Shown here piece by piece: positions 54,449 through 64,000 of a stretch of DNA of 64,000 nt. Each line of letters opens with the position of its first letter. The first letter of the stretch is position 1. Below the pieces are notes generated by a model that made no database searches, was not told where the DNA came from, and worked only from the letters and a program-made list of their open reading frames with translations. Origin of the DNA: Setomelanomma holmii (lineage: Eukaryota; Ascomycota; Dothideomycetes; Pleosporales; Phaeosphaeriaceae); assembly GCA_010015745.1 (NCBI GenBank), contig ML978234.1:1-64000 (forward strand). The letters are read 5' to 3'. The position numbers were made by a program, and so were the translations under genes.

Positions 54449-56833
54449 TCAAAGACGAGGCCTGGAAGCACTCGATGAGCCACTCACCGATTTGCTAACC
54501 TTGAGGTCATAGCGATCGTTTGTCATAATCTTGTCCCAAGCTGCCACAAAGTCCTTTACAAACTTGTCCGAGTTGTCGGGCTGTGCGTAGATCTCAGCAA
54601 TGGCGCGGAGCTCAGGGTGCGAGCCAAAGATGAGATCGTGGCGTGTAGCGGTCCACTTCTTCTGGCCCGACTTGCGGTCGACACCATCGTAAAGCTCGGC
54701 TGGGGTGGACTTCTCGCCCGCCTTCCACTCGGTGCTAATGTCGAGGAGATTAACGAAGAAGTCGTTGGTGAGCTGACCGGGGCGCTTGGTGAGAATACCG
54801 TGGGATGATCCGTCCCAGTTGGCGTTGAGAGCACGAAGACCACCGGTAAGGACAGCCCACTCAACAGAGGTGAGACGGAGGAGGTTGGCCTTATCGAGAT
54901 CAAGCTGCTCGGTGCGAGCGCGGGGAGTGCTCTTGCCGTAGTTCCGGAAGCCGTCAGTGACGGGCTCGAGATGCTCGAATGACTGAGCGTCGGTCTGCTC
55001 CTGGGTAGCGTCGGTGCGGCCAGGGGCGAAGGGCACGGAAACACCAGCAGCCTTCTCGACCGCAGCAGTACCAGCAAGAACGATCAGATCAGCAAGAGAG
55101 ATCTTCTTGCCAGATCCGTTGAACTTGGATTGGACACCCTCAAGGGCCTTAAGGACCTCAGCCAAATCCTTGGGGTTGTTGACCTCCCAATCCTTCTGGG
55201 GCGCAAGGCGGATACGAGCACCGTTGGCACCACCGCGCTTGTCGCTGCCACGGAAAGAGGCGGCGGAAGCCCACGCAGTGCGGATGAGCTTAGATGGCTC
55301 AATGCCTGCCGAAAGGATCTCCTTCTTGAGAGAAGCGACGTCAGACTCGCCAACGAGTTCGTGATCGACATCTGGGACAGGGTCTTCCCAGATGAGAACC
55401 TCTTTGGGGATCTCAGGGCCGAGCCACCTTGATCGCGGGCCCATATCACGGTGGAGAAGCTTGAACCACGCGCGAGTGAAGGCATCGTGAAGCTCCTCGG
55501 GGTGGTCGAGCCAGCGACGAGTGACCTTCTCGTAGCCTGGGTCCATGCGCATTGACAGATCGGTGGTCAACATCCTGGGCTTGTGCTTCTTGTTCTGATC
55601 GTACGCGTCGGGGATGATGAGGTCATCGGTCTTAGCAACGTACTGGTTGGCACCAGCGGGACTCTTCTCCAGCTCCCACTCGTACTTGTAGAGGTACTCG
55701 AGGTACTTGTTGCTCCACTTGGTTGGTGTTCCAGTCCAGGTGACCTCAAGACCACTGGTGATTGTGTCGGGGCCCTTACCAGAGCCGTGTTTGTTGATCC
55801 AGCCGAAGCCCTGGGTTGCCAGATCCTCAGCATTTGGATCAGGGCCGGTGTTCTCAGAGGGAGCAGCACCGTGCGTCTTACCGAAGGAGTGACCTCCAAC
55901 AATAAGAGCAGCAGTCTCCTCGTCGTTCATGGCCATGCGGCCGAAGGTTGTGCGAATATCGCGGGCAGCAGCGACTGGATCGGGGACACCATCGGGGCCT
56001 GCAATTATTAGCTTTAATATCTCAGTATTAAGCTGTAAAGAGCTCACCCTCAGGGTTCACATAGATGAGACCCATATGTGCGGCACCCACAGGCTTCTCC
56101 AGCTCGCGCGAATGGATGTCCTTGTGATCCTTCTTGGACTGGTCACCGTCGACGACGCCCTGGCCTTCAACACCCTTGTTGCCGTCCGAGTAGCGAACAT
56201 CGTTGCCGAGCCATGTGTCTTCTCCGCCCCAGTAGACAGACTCGTCAGACTGGAAGGTGTCGGCACGCCCACCAGCGAAGCCGAAGGTCTGGCAGCCCAT
56301 CGATTCGAGAGCGACGTTGCCGGTCAGGAGCATCAAATCGGCCCATGAAATCTTGTTGCCATACTTCTGCTTGATGGGCCAGAGGAGACGGCGAGCCTTG
56401 TCAAGAGAGACGTTGTCGGGCCACGCGTTCAGAGGAGCGAAACGCTGCTGGCCGTCACCACCGCCACCCCGACCATCAGTGACACGGTAGGTTCCAGCGG
56501 AATGCCATGCCATTCGGATGCTGTCACCCTTGGTCAGCACGCAATTGGTAGGTCAATTAACGATTGAACTTACAAGAGACCGCCGTAGTGGCCGAAATCC
56601 GCAGGCCACCACTCCTGGGAGTCAGTCATCAAAGCTGTGATATCCTTTTTCAATGCATCGTAGTCGAGCTTCTTGAACTCCTCCGCGTAATTGAAGTCAG
56701 AACCAAAGGGGTTCTGCCTGGGGTCGTGCTGGCGAAGTACGCCCGTCTTGAGCTCTGCGGGCCACCAGTCTTGGTTCCTGGTACCGCCGCCCGCTACATT
56801 GGAGGTTCGCATAGGACACTCGCCTTTAGACAT
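54449..56833 (-). CDS. katG: Catalase-peroxidase KatG
   Basis: Three exons on the minus strand, 56574-56833, 56048-56520 and 54449-55998 (introns 53 and 49 nt), give 760 aa from ATG 56833 (MSKGECPM). Both halves of the duplicated peroxidase fold are present. Distal heme residues: Arg89 and His93 in FIRMAWHSAGTYR. The catalase-specific covalent adduct is intact: Trp92, Tyr240 (GLIYVNPEG) and Met266 (FGRMAMND), the last two spaced 26 apart as in bacterial KatG. The proximal heme His is in IVGGHSFGKTHG. The enzyme destroys hydrogen peroxide by catalase and peroxidase cycles; fungal KatG1 is intracellular and was acquired anciently from bacteria. A longer start at 56938 would add 35 residues (see findings). 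No PTS1 is seen at the C-terminus (ASRPRL). Confidence 0.95.
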
Positions 56834-58306
56834 GATTGCTGTTGTCGTGAAGGTGCGTGTTGATAGTAGAGTGGAAGAGATTCGAACTGCTAACTGTCCA
56901 CGACGCAGCATGTTATGTATAAGTAGCGGGGCACTCATTCATAAGCACGAATGGCTGGATTTCCATTGCTGTTTGCCCCTCCCGCAGTTGCAAGTGGGTC
57001 CGCGACTTTTAGCTCAATTCCGTGCAGGATCACGGCCACCCCACCTTCGCGATATCCCAGAACGGCTCAAGAATACTACAAGAACCTCAATGCAGTCGCT
57101 GGACGTCCGCAACCACTGGTCGTCTCCTTCGTGACTTCTACAGTGTTCTCCTCATTTACACAGCGGATTGTTGTACAGCAATTCCACTGCTCCGTGACAA
57201 CAATGTGGGTCCGCAAGACCCCGCCAACATGTCTCGCCATTTCGGAACCGCTCACGAAGCGTCGTCCATGATCAAATCTGCGCATTCTGATTCGTCCACA
57301 GAGTCAGTCGATCGAGGATTGGCTATGATCGACACACCAAATCACGTGGACTGACATGTGCCGAGGCGAAAGCCGTTGATGGAAACGGAGAGAACAGGAA
57401 GCTATGGCGGAAAGCGGCGGTCATCCCAAATGTTCCAGACATTAAGGGCTACGTAAGCGCATATGGAATGTTTTGCATCCACGTGCTGTCGTGATTTTAT
57501 GTCTTTGCTTTCTTGGTTCCTGAAAGAAAGATGATGCCATTGACTGTCCTGGGATGTTACGCAAGCTGCAGCTTCCAGGTCGTGGTTGAACGATTATCCA
57601 TGCATGCCTTGTACAGTTCCAATCATCCGCAACTGCACACGTTCCGGAAAGAGACAAGGAGAAGATGGAACTGAAGGAACACAAGACGCCAGGTTGATCA
57701 TCAAGATCCTATCTGCAGTCTTCAACTAGCCTTTAATCTTCGTCATTCGGGCGCGGCGGCCTTTCATATTTCTCTTCTAAAGCTGCGTGGCGCTGCCCTT
57801 CCACATCAGGCGGAACGTGCTTTCCGAATCCGATCGACCCCACGTTTTACCCCGCGTTGTCTGAGATCCTTCAATATCGAGACAGACATTGAGAGGAACT
57901 TCGTGGCGCACGACATATGGGCAACTTCGTCTGACATCCTCTATAGACAACAGACTAAGGCTGATTGTCTACACTAGCATTCAGTATTTGGGTTAGGGTA
58001 TCGTTGCTCGTTGGAGATCACAGTCAGTCATGTCTTAATCAAGCGGAACCCAGCCATGCATGAGATTCGACTCGCAGATATACCTCAATTGGCTAAGATC
58101 TGGGGCGCGTCCTCGCGCCGAGGTAAGGCGAGCAATCGCTCCATGAGGAACGCGCCTAGAAGCTCGAGTAGCCTACTAGAGGACCCTTGGAACGTCAAGT
58201 AGCTGTCGCGTACATAAAGAGGGGTATATCCATATCTATGCTTGCAAGTACTACCAGACCTTTACCTGTGTTCTTTCCTCTGCATCCATATACTCATCGT
58301 GACACC
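56834..58306. other. Divergent gap, KatG and alcohol dehydrogenase
   Basis: About 1.47 kb between diverging starts. The first 105 bases hold the possible KatG N-terminal extension. Beyond that no gene is supported; a TTGGGTTAGGG word near 57989 is a single occurrence, not a telomeric array. Confidence 0.5.
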
Positions 58307-59662
58307 ATGGCGGAAGAGAAGGTCCAAACGTTCGAGATCCCCAAGACGTGCAAGGCAGGCGTCGTGGTCAACGAAGGCCCAGATTTCCATGTCGAAGTTC
58401 AGGAGCTGCCTGTTCCTGAAATCGGTACGTCATGAGCGCGCTGGGGGTGTGTTTGAGAGAGCTTGAGGCTGACAGGCACTATAGGTCCCACCGATGTCCT
58501 TATCAAGCTCAATGCGACCGGCATCTGCCACTCCGATCTACACTTTATGCTGAATGATTGGGCGCTGCCGAAGATGTCCGTATTTGGTGTACGCAACTTC
58601 AACGCACGAACTGCACATGAGACATACGCTGACTTCGTACACCAACATTTAGGTAAAGTGCGCGGGTCATGAAGGCGCAGGAGTCATTGTGAAGGTTGGC
58701 GACCAGGTCAAGAGCCTGAAGCCAGGCATGCGAGCTGGCTACAAGGTAAGCTTGTCGCAGGGTGTATTCGCGACGGGCGCAGCCATCGTGAATGAGCGCT
58801 AATTTCATATAGCCGATTCAAGACACTTGCGGTGTTTGCAACCTGTGCCGGACTGGAAACGAGTGTTATTGTCCCAAGGCTGTCATGACTGGTCTGATGG
58901 TCGATGGATCGTACAAGCAGTACATCGTCTCGCCCGAGAAATACACCACACTGATTCCCGATGGTGTCAATGACTACGTAAGTAGCATCTTGGTTTCGAT
59001 GTGCGCGTGACCCACTTGCTAAGTCTTGCTTCGTCTTCTAGGTCGCGGGACCTATCATGTGCTCAGCGTCGACCATTTACACTTCGATCAAGGAATCTGC
59101 CTTACAACCAGGTGACTGGGCCGTCTTTCCAGGAGGCGGAGGCGGTGTGGGCATGCAGGGCGTGCAACTCGCCAAAGCCATGGGACTACGGGCGATAGCC
59201 ATCGATACGGGCGAGGACAAGCAGAATCTCTGCATGGAAACTGCTGGAGCCGAACACTTCATTGACTTCCGGAAGGTCGACAACGTCGCGGAAGAGGTTA
59301 TACGCATCTGCGATGGCATCGGCGCGCATGGTGTGTTCGTCACAGCCGTACAGAGCTACCCAACTTCCCTTGCGCTCCTAGGCGGTAGAGTGGGAGCTAA
59401 AGTCATGTGCATTGGTCTGCCACCAGCTGGTAAATTTCACATCGACCTGGACCCGAATGCTCTGTGCTTCAAGAAGCAAAGCATAACAGGAACAATTGTC
59501 AGCAGTATGGCGGATGTAGACAAGACCCTCGAGTTCGCGAGTAGAGGCATGCTGAAGCCCATCTACACCGTATATCCTCTGAGCAAGTTCAACGAGGCGG
59601 TTCAGAAGCTGAAGAGGGGCGAGATTGCTGGCAGGGCGGTCGTCGACTTTAACCAGGAGTAA
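58307..59662 (+). CDS. Zinc-dependent alcohol dehydrogenase (medium-chain)
   Basis: Five exons, 58307-58424, 58485-58588, 58653-58745, 58813-58977 and 59042-59662 (introns 60-67 nt), encode 366 aa. Catalytic zinc ligands are in ATGICHSDLH and, across intron 2, GVKCAGHEGAG. The structural zinc loop has four Cys (CGVCNLCRTGNECYC). The Rossmann motif is FPGGGGGVGMQGVQLAKAMG, followed by Asp in IAIDTGEDKQ, which favours NAD over NADP. MCSASTIYTSIKESALQPGD is the usual family segment before it. This is an ADH1-like cytosolic enzyme interconverting primary alcohols and aldehydes; ethanol is the likely but unproven substrate. No mitochondrial presequence. An 8-bp tandem repeat starts directly after the stop codon. 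Confidence 0.94.
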
Positions 59663-59702
59663 GTAGACGTGTAGATGTGTAGATGTGTAGATGTGTAGAT
59701 GT
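59663..59702. repeat. Tandem 8-bp repeat, five GTAGATGT units
   Basis: Five consecutive 8-bp units, the first GTAGACGT and four perfect GTAGATGT, beginning immediately after the alcohol dehydrogenase stop codon. A short microsatellite in the 3' UTR. Confidence 0.95.
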
Positions 59703-59957
59703 GTCGAGCTTTAGCGTCAGTGTAGATACTTTGAGATCTCATATCACAACCCGAATGGCTACTGTTGTGAAGGAGCGAGCAAAACGTGCCTGCTTGTGAT
59801 AATTCGCGCATGAGCCACCATGCCTGGCGCGGTCGTCTCATTGGACGTCAGCTTTCGGAGGTCCGCAACTCAACACGAGCAACTCCCTTGTATACGCCCA
59901 CACGGTATGATTGCTTGAGAATGTGCTCGAGACAGTTCCACAGTATACGTCGATGGG

Positions 59958-62862
59958 ATGTCCAGGTCGCCGTCAAACCAGTCCCCGCTCGGACAGCCCA
60001 AAGCATCATTGAGTCGCGCACCGCACGGGAAGCAGCCTGCCATCGAGGACGACCACAGCGACGAAGAGGCACTGCTTGCGGATGACCCGCTAGACAGCGG
60101 CCTGCCTGAGCAGTATGACTCGCCCTCCCTGCATAACATGTAGAAAACAGCTCACACACAGCCCAGGATATCGTTCAAACGCAAGCCCAAAGCCACCGCA
60201 TCCTCCGTCTTCAGTCTTCCACGCTTCCTCTCCTCTCCGCTCGGCACACCCAGTAATCGCGCCTCACTGCTTCCTCGTTCCTCACATTCGCGATTGCAGC
60301 AGCTTCGCAGTGGGTCCCGCAGCGCGAATGACTCCACAGAGCTTATCCTGAACTACCTTGATACGCCCGGCAACGCAGGTGATCAGCTCCAAGACACAAA
60401 GGATGCGACAGGACTAGACTGGTATGTGGAGGGTCCTGGACGAAGAGTCGGGTACGACGATCTCACGGCGATTGACTGGATATTCGAGTATGCAAAGGAA
60501 CGGCAGCGACTGCGGTATGTGCAAGCAAGCGCAAGTGGCATACTAGGACATGTGAAACAGCTGGCAGATGCGAGCCAAGTCTGGATCATTCTGGTCGCAG
60601 CGGGCATTCTCAGCGGAGGCATTGCAGCTTTCATTGACGTCGCCAGCGACTGGCTGGGAGACCTCAAGACGGGATACTGCAGCAATGTAGATGGGGACGG
60701 AAGGTTCTACCTGAACAAGAGCTTTTGCTGCTGGGGGTACTCTGAGCTGTCAGAGTGTCATGATTGGCATCGTTGGGGCAACGCACTGGGCATAGGACCT
60801 GCAGGTGGGAAGTGGGTGGTAGAATACATCTTCTTCGTCTTATTCTCGGTAAGGACAGCTACACAACCAAGGTTGCGCCGTCGCTGACCCCGTATAGATC
60901 TTCTTCGCCGCATGCGCCAGCCTTTTGGTACGCGAGTTCTCGCCATACGCAAAGCAGAGCGGTATACCTGAGATCAAAACCGTTTTAGGAGGCTTCGTCA
61001 TACGGCATTTCATGGGAGGCTGGACCTTGGTAACGAAGACCTTTGGTCTGGTAAGCAGGTCATATCCCATTTTGAGATGCGCATACTAACAACCTCAGTG
61101 CCTTGCAGTTGCATCTGGCCTGTGGTTGGGCAAAGAAGGCCCTCTCGTTCACGTTGCATGTTGCTCGGCGAATCTGTTCATGAAGCTTTTCAGTAATGTT
61201 AATGGTAATGAAGGTACGTTTCACACGCTCTGATACCTCGAAAATCTTTGACTGACACGGACAGCTCGGAAACGAGAAGTACTCTCTGCAGCAGCCGCAG
61301 CAGGTATCTCCGTCGCTTTCGGAGCACCCGTCGGCGGCGTGCTATTCAGTCTCGAACAATTATCCTATTACTTCCCAGATAAAACCATGTGGAGCAGCTT
61401 CGTTTGCGCTATGGTCGCAGCAGTCACGCTACAGGCCTGCAATCCGTTCAGGACGGGTGAGCTTGTCTTATTCCAGGTCACCTACCACAGCGGCTGGCAC
61501 GATTTCGAACTCGTGCCATTTGCCTTCTTGGGAATCCTAGGTGGCCTGTTCGGAGGCGTCTTCATCAAGCTCAACATGGGCGTTGCAGAATGGCGCAAGA
61601 ATCGGACATACCTTAAGGGACCAGTCACGGAAGTCATCATTGTGTCTGGCGTCACTGCGTTTATCAACTACCCTATCAAGTTCATGCGAGCCCAGGCTTC
61701 TGAGCTTGTTCACGTTCTCTTTGCAGAATGCGCCGATCTTACGGAGGACACACTTGGCCTCTGTAAGTCTGGCAAGGCGAACACAGGAGTCGTGGCGCTC
61801 CTCGTCATCTCCGCTGGTCTTGGTGTCATTTTGGCCAGCTTCACATTTGGCCTTCAGATCCCTGCTGGCATCATTCTGCCTTCGATGGCGATAGGAGGTC
61901 TGTATGGACGCGCCGTTGGACTCAGCGTCGAAGTCTTACAACACGCATGGCCCACGCTCTTCGTCTTTGGGTCTTGTGAACCGGACGTCCCTTGTGTTAC
62001 TCCAGGAACATACGCAATCGTTGGTGCTGCATCTGCATTGGCCGGCACTACCCGAATGACTGTCTCCATCGTGGTTATCATGTTCGAGCTTACTGGCGCG
62101 CTCACATATGTCCTACCCATCATGATCGCAGTCATGATCAGCAAATGGATCGGTGATGCCATCTCTCCACGCGGCATCTACGAATCTTGGATTCACTTCA
62201 AAGGCTATCCGTTCCTTGACAATCGCGACGACAACGGATCATCAATCCCAGATGTTTCTGCAGCGCATGTCATGACACGCATCGAGGACCTCACAGCCAT
62301 TACCGCGACTGGCCACACGATCGAATCGCTCCGCAACCTGCTGTCCCAACATCGCTTCCGTGGGTTCCCAGTGATCGATAACTCTCGCGACGCCCTGCTT
62401 CTAGGGTACATCTCTCGCACCGAACTCGCATATGCTCTGAAAGCCGCCCTCACACCACCTCGCAATCTCACGGACGGCGTCGAAGCTTTCTTCTCCCACC
62501 AACCGCTCTCTGACCCCACGACATCACTCGACTTGCGCCCGTGGATGGACCAGACGCCGATCACACTCAATGCGAAGGCCTCTTTCCAACTCACCATGTC
62601 CATGTTTCAGAAGCTAGGCCTTCGCTACGTTCTGTTCACAGATCGTGGCATGCTCAAAGGTCTATTGACAAAGAAGGATGTCTGGTATGTCATGAATGGC
62701 ATGGAAGAAGAGAGGGAAGAAGGTGGAGCCGGAGTTAGTGTGGGAAGAGGTGGACTAAGAGAAGAAAGGGAGGATATGGAGGACGACAACGAGGAACGTG
62801 GACTTTTAGGCACGCCTGTAGAAGAACAGGATGGCTTCATTGGAGGGGATGATAGACGGTAG
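59958..62862 (+). CDS. ClC-family chloride channel/transporter with CBS domains
   Basis: Five exons, 59958-60112, 60167-60848, 60898-61050, 61099-61213 and 61265-62862 (introns 48-54 nt), encode 900 aa. The N-terminal 190 residues are polar and Ser-rich with an acidic cluster (EDDHSDEEALLADD). ClC motifs are intact: YAKQSGIPEIKTVLGGF (GSGIP-type anion site, here QSGIP), WLGKEGPLVHVACC with the gating Glu of GKEGP, GAPVGGVLFSLEQLSYYF and QIPAGIILPSMAIGG. Two CBS domains follow: VMTRIEDLTAITATGHTIES and WMDQTPITLNAKAS to GLLTKKDVWYVM. The C-terminal tail is Glu/Arg-rich. Relatives such as yeast Gef1 move chloride (with protons) in Golgi and endosomal membranes and support copper loading and pH. 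The CBS pair probably senses nucleotides. Confidence 0.94.
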
Positions 62863-63698
62863 CTGTGGACGGAGTCGCGGCGGAATTCTGTCTCCAAAAG
62901 TCAAACACTTCTAGATCAGATAAATTACGCTAAGAAAGAATGGCCAAGGAAGTTCTGTTGTGATGTAAGCTTCATATGATACGCGGAAATCTGCAAATGC
63001 GGGAACGAGGCTGATGCTTGGCCCGTGGCGTCCGTGTGCCTGGTGTGATCGCATCGCTCACCTCAGTGGGGAAGGGATGCGCGTTCATGAAGCTAGCCAG
63101 GAACCTTGAAAGACAGGAATAGAAACATGAAATGCAGTCACATCAACGCGATGCTCATGTTCGAAAAGATTGAGAAAGCGCTTTCGGCATGCTTGATTCT
63201 TCTTCACATGCCTGATTTCAATTTGCACGATTCCTGAATGGTCATCTGCTCAGCGTCCTCCAAACGGGCGTCAAGACACTTGCCACCCAATCAAATCTGC
63301 GACTCGCTAGCTCGCGCTCACCGTGTTGCAACCGATCCAGTGGGGAGCCTTGCGAGGTGGCTATGCGCGGCTTGTCACAGGCGAACAAGTGCACCTTGCA
63401 GCGAACATCTTAAAGAGCGACTCGGCCGCGCCGCTGCAACCTACATCGCCGTCTGCCTTTCGGCCTGACTTACACTCTCGCTTTGTGCGTTTCACAACTA
63501 CGCATTTGCAAGCACACGTCTACGAAAAGCCAGGAATTCATGATCGAGAAATCTTCACGGTAGCGGCTATGACTGGAATCGTGCATGCGACAAGAACAGG
63601 ACGACGACGACTAGAGCGCTGAACGGAATCATTCCTGACTTTGACCACCTCTCGGGAAACTCCACGCTATTTGGATCTATATTTGCGTCGTTGAAAGC
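62863..63698. other. Gap between ClC gene and the right-edge gene
   Basis: 836 bases with no supported gene; contains the promoter of the partial gene at 63699. Confidence 0.5.
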
Positions 63699-64000
63699 AT
63701 GGCGCATCATCCCTTAGAGCAAGAGCGGAAGAGCAGAAAGAAAGCGCAGACAGCATCCAAGACTTCCAAGCCCAGGTCATCGAGCAACAAGCCGCATGCA
63801 TCGCGGTCAACGACGAACATGTATACACAAACCTATGTGCCTCCGGTGCAAGTCCCGTCGACCCAATATTTGCACCCATATCAGCCTCATCTGCAAAATG
63901 CGATCAGTCCACCAGCACATGCCAAATTTGCCTCGAGTCCGCAACAGCATCCTGTCTATGGCCGAATACCACAGAATCCACCTCCATATGGCCATCCGTA
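63699..64000 (+). CDS. Partial gene, low-complexity N-terminus, unknown
   Basis: An ATG at 63699 opens a frame that is still open at the right edge (100 codons). It starts MAHHPLEQERKSRKKAQTAS, continues with a Lys/Ser/Arg-rich basic stretch and then becomes Pro/Gln/Tyr/His-rich (YVPPVQVPSTQYLHPYQPH). This resembles disordered N-termini of fungal regulatory or scaffold proteins. No domain is visible, so no function is given. The coherent composition over 100 codons supports a real gene. Confidence 0.55.
   Translation, partial: MAHHPLEQERKSRKKAQTASKTSKPRSSSNKPHASRSTTNMYTQTYVPPVQVPSTQYLHPYQPHLQNAISPPAHAKFASSPQQHPVYGRIPQNPPPYGHP

Noticed and set aside
57980..58000. Telomere-like word TTGGGTTAGGG
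   Set aside because: A single TTAGGG occurrence with no tandem copies; not an interstitial telomeric array.

Overview
This window is nuclear DNA of a filamentous ascomycete, most likely a Dothideomycete. That placement is an inference from gene content: Tah18, Ecm14, Hat1, Oma1, a Pth11-like membrane protein, a HET-domain gene, DUF4360 and DUF3494 secreted proteins. Most genes are split by very short introns of 43-67 nt with GT-AG ends, and intergenic gaps are about 0.3-1.9 kb. There is no operon structure, and no rRNA, convincing tRNA or CRISPR. A DUF3494 ice-binding gene hints at a cold-exposed fungus.

Layout. 1-232: N-terminus of a Fot1/pogo transposase cut by the edge. 0.8-10.3 kb: housekeeping block (SLC35F-type transporter, kinase-like protein, Ecm14 pseudo-carboxypeptidase, Sec7-PH Arf exchange factor). 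10.7-11.6 kb: two related micro-genes for small membrane proteins. 12.0-17.6 kb: four tightly packed oxidoreductases (FAD monooxygenase, extended SDR, classical SDR, nitronate monooxygenase), possibly a small catabolic or secondary-metabolic cluster. 18.4-22.7 kb: a secreted protein, then a divergent pair of penicillin-acyltransferase-like hydrolase and polysaccharide deacetylase. 23-25 kb: three small genes, one split by an in-frame TGA. 25.5-37.3 kb: conserved core (two-RRM protein, Tah18, LRR/F-box-like protein, ZIP transporter divergent from Hat1, Ade8, Oma1). 37.9-46.2 kb: accessory and decaying block (HET pseudogene, DUF3494 ice-binding gene with two internal stops, sugar transporter lacking TM2-TM4, DUF4360 protein). 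47.3-64 kb: Pth11-like receptor, glycogen-binding-domain protein, catalase-peroxidase, zinc alcohol dehydrogenase, ClC chloride channel, and the start of a further gene cut by the right edge.

The core genes reconstruct cleanly with consensus splice sites. Damage (in-frame stops, a frame change, internal deletion, lost start codon) is confined to accessory genes. The most interesting signals are the ice-binding gene whose long repeat stalk is cut off by one stop codon, the TGA-split gene at 24 kb, and the micro-gene pair at 11 kb. All exon boundaries were placed by eye from splice signals and reading frame, with no transcript or homology search.
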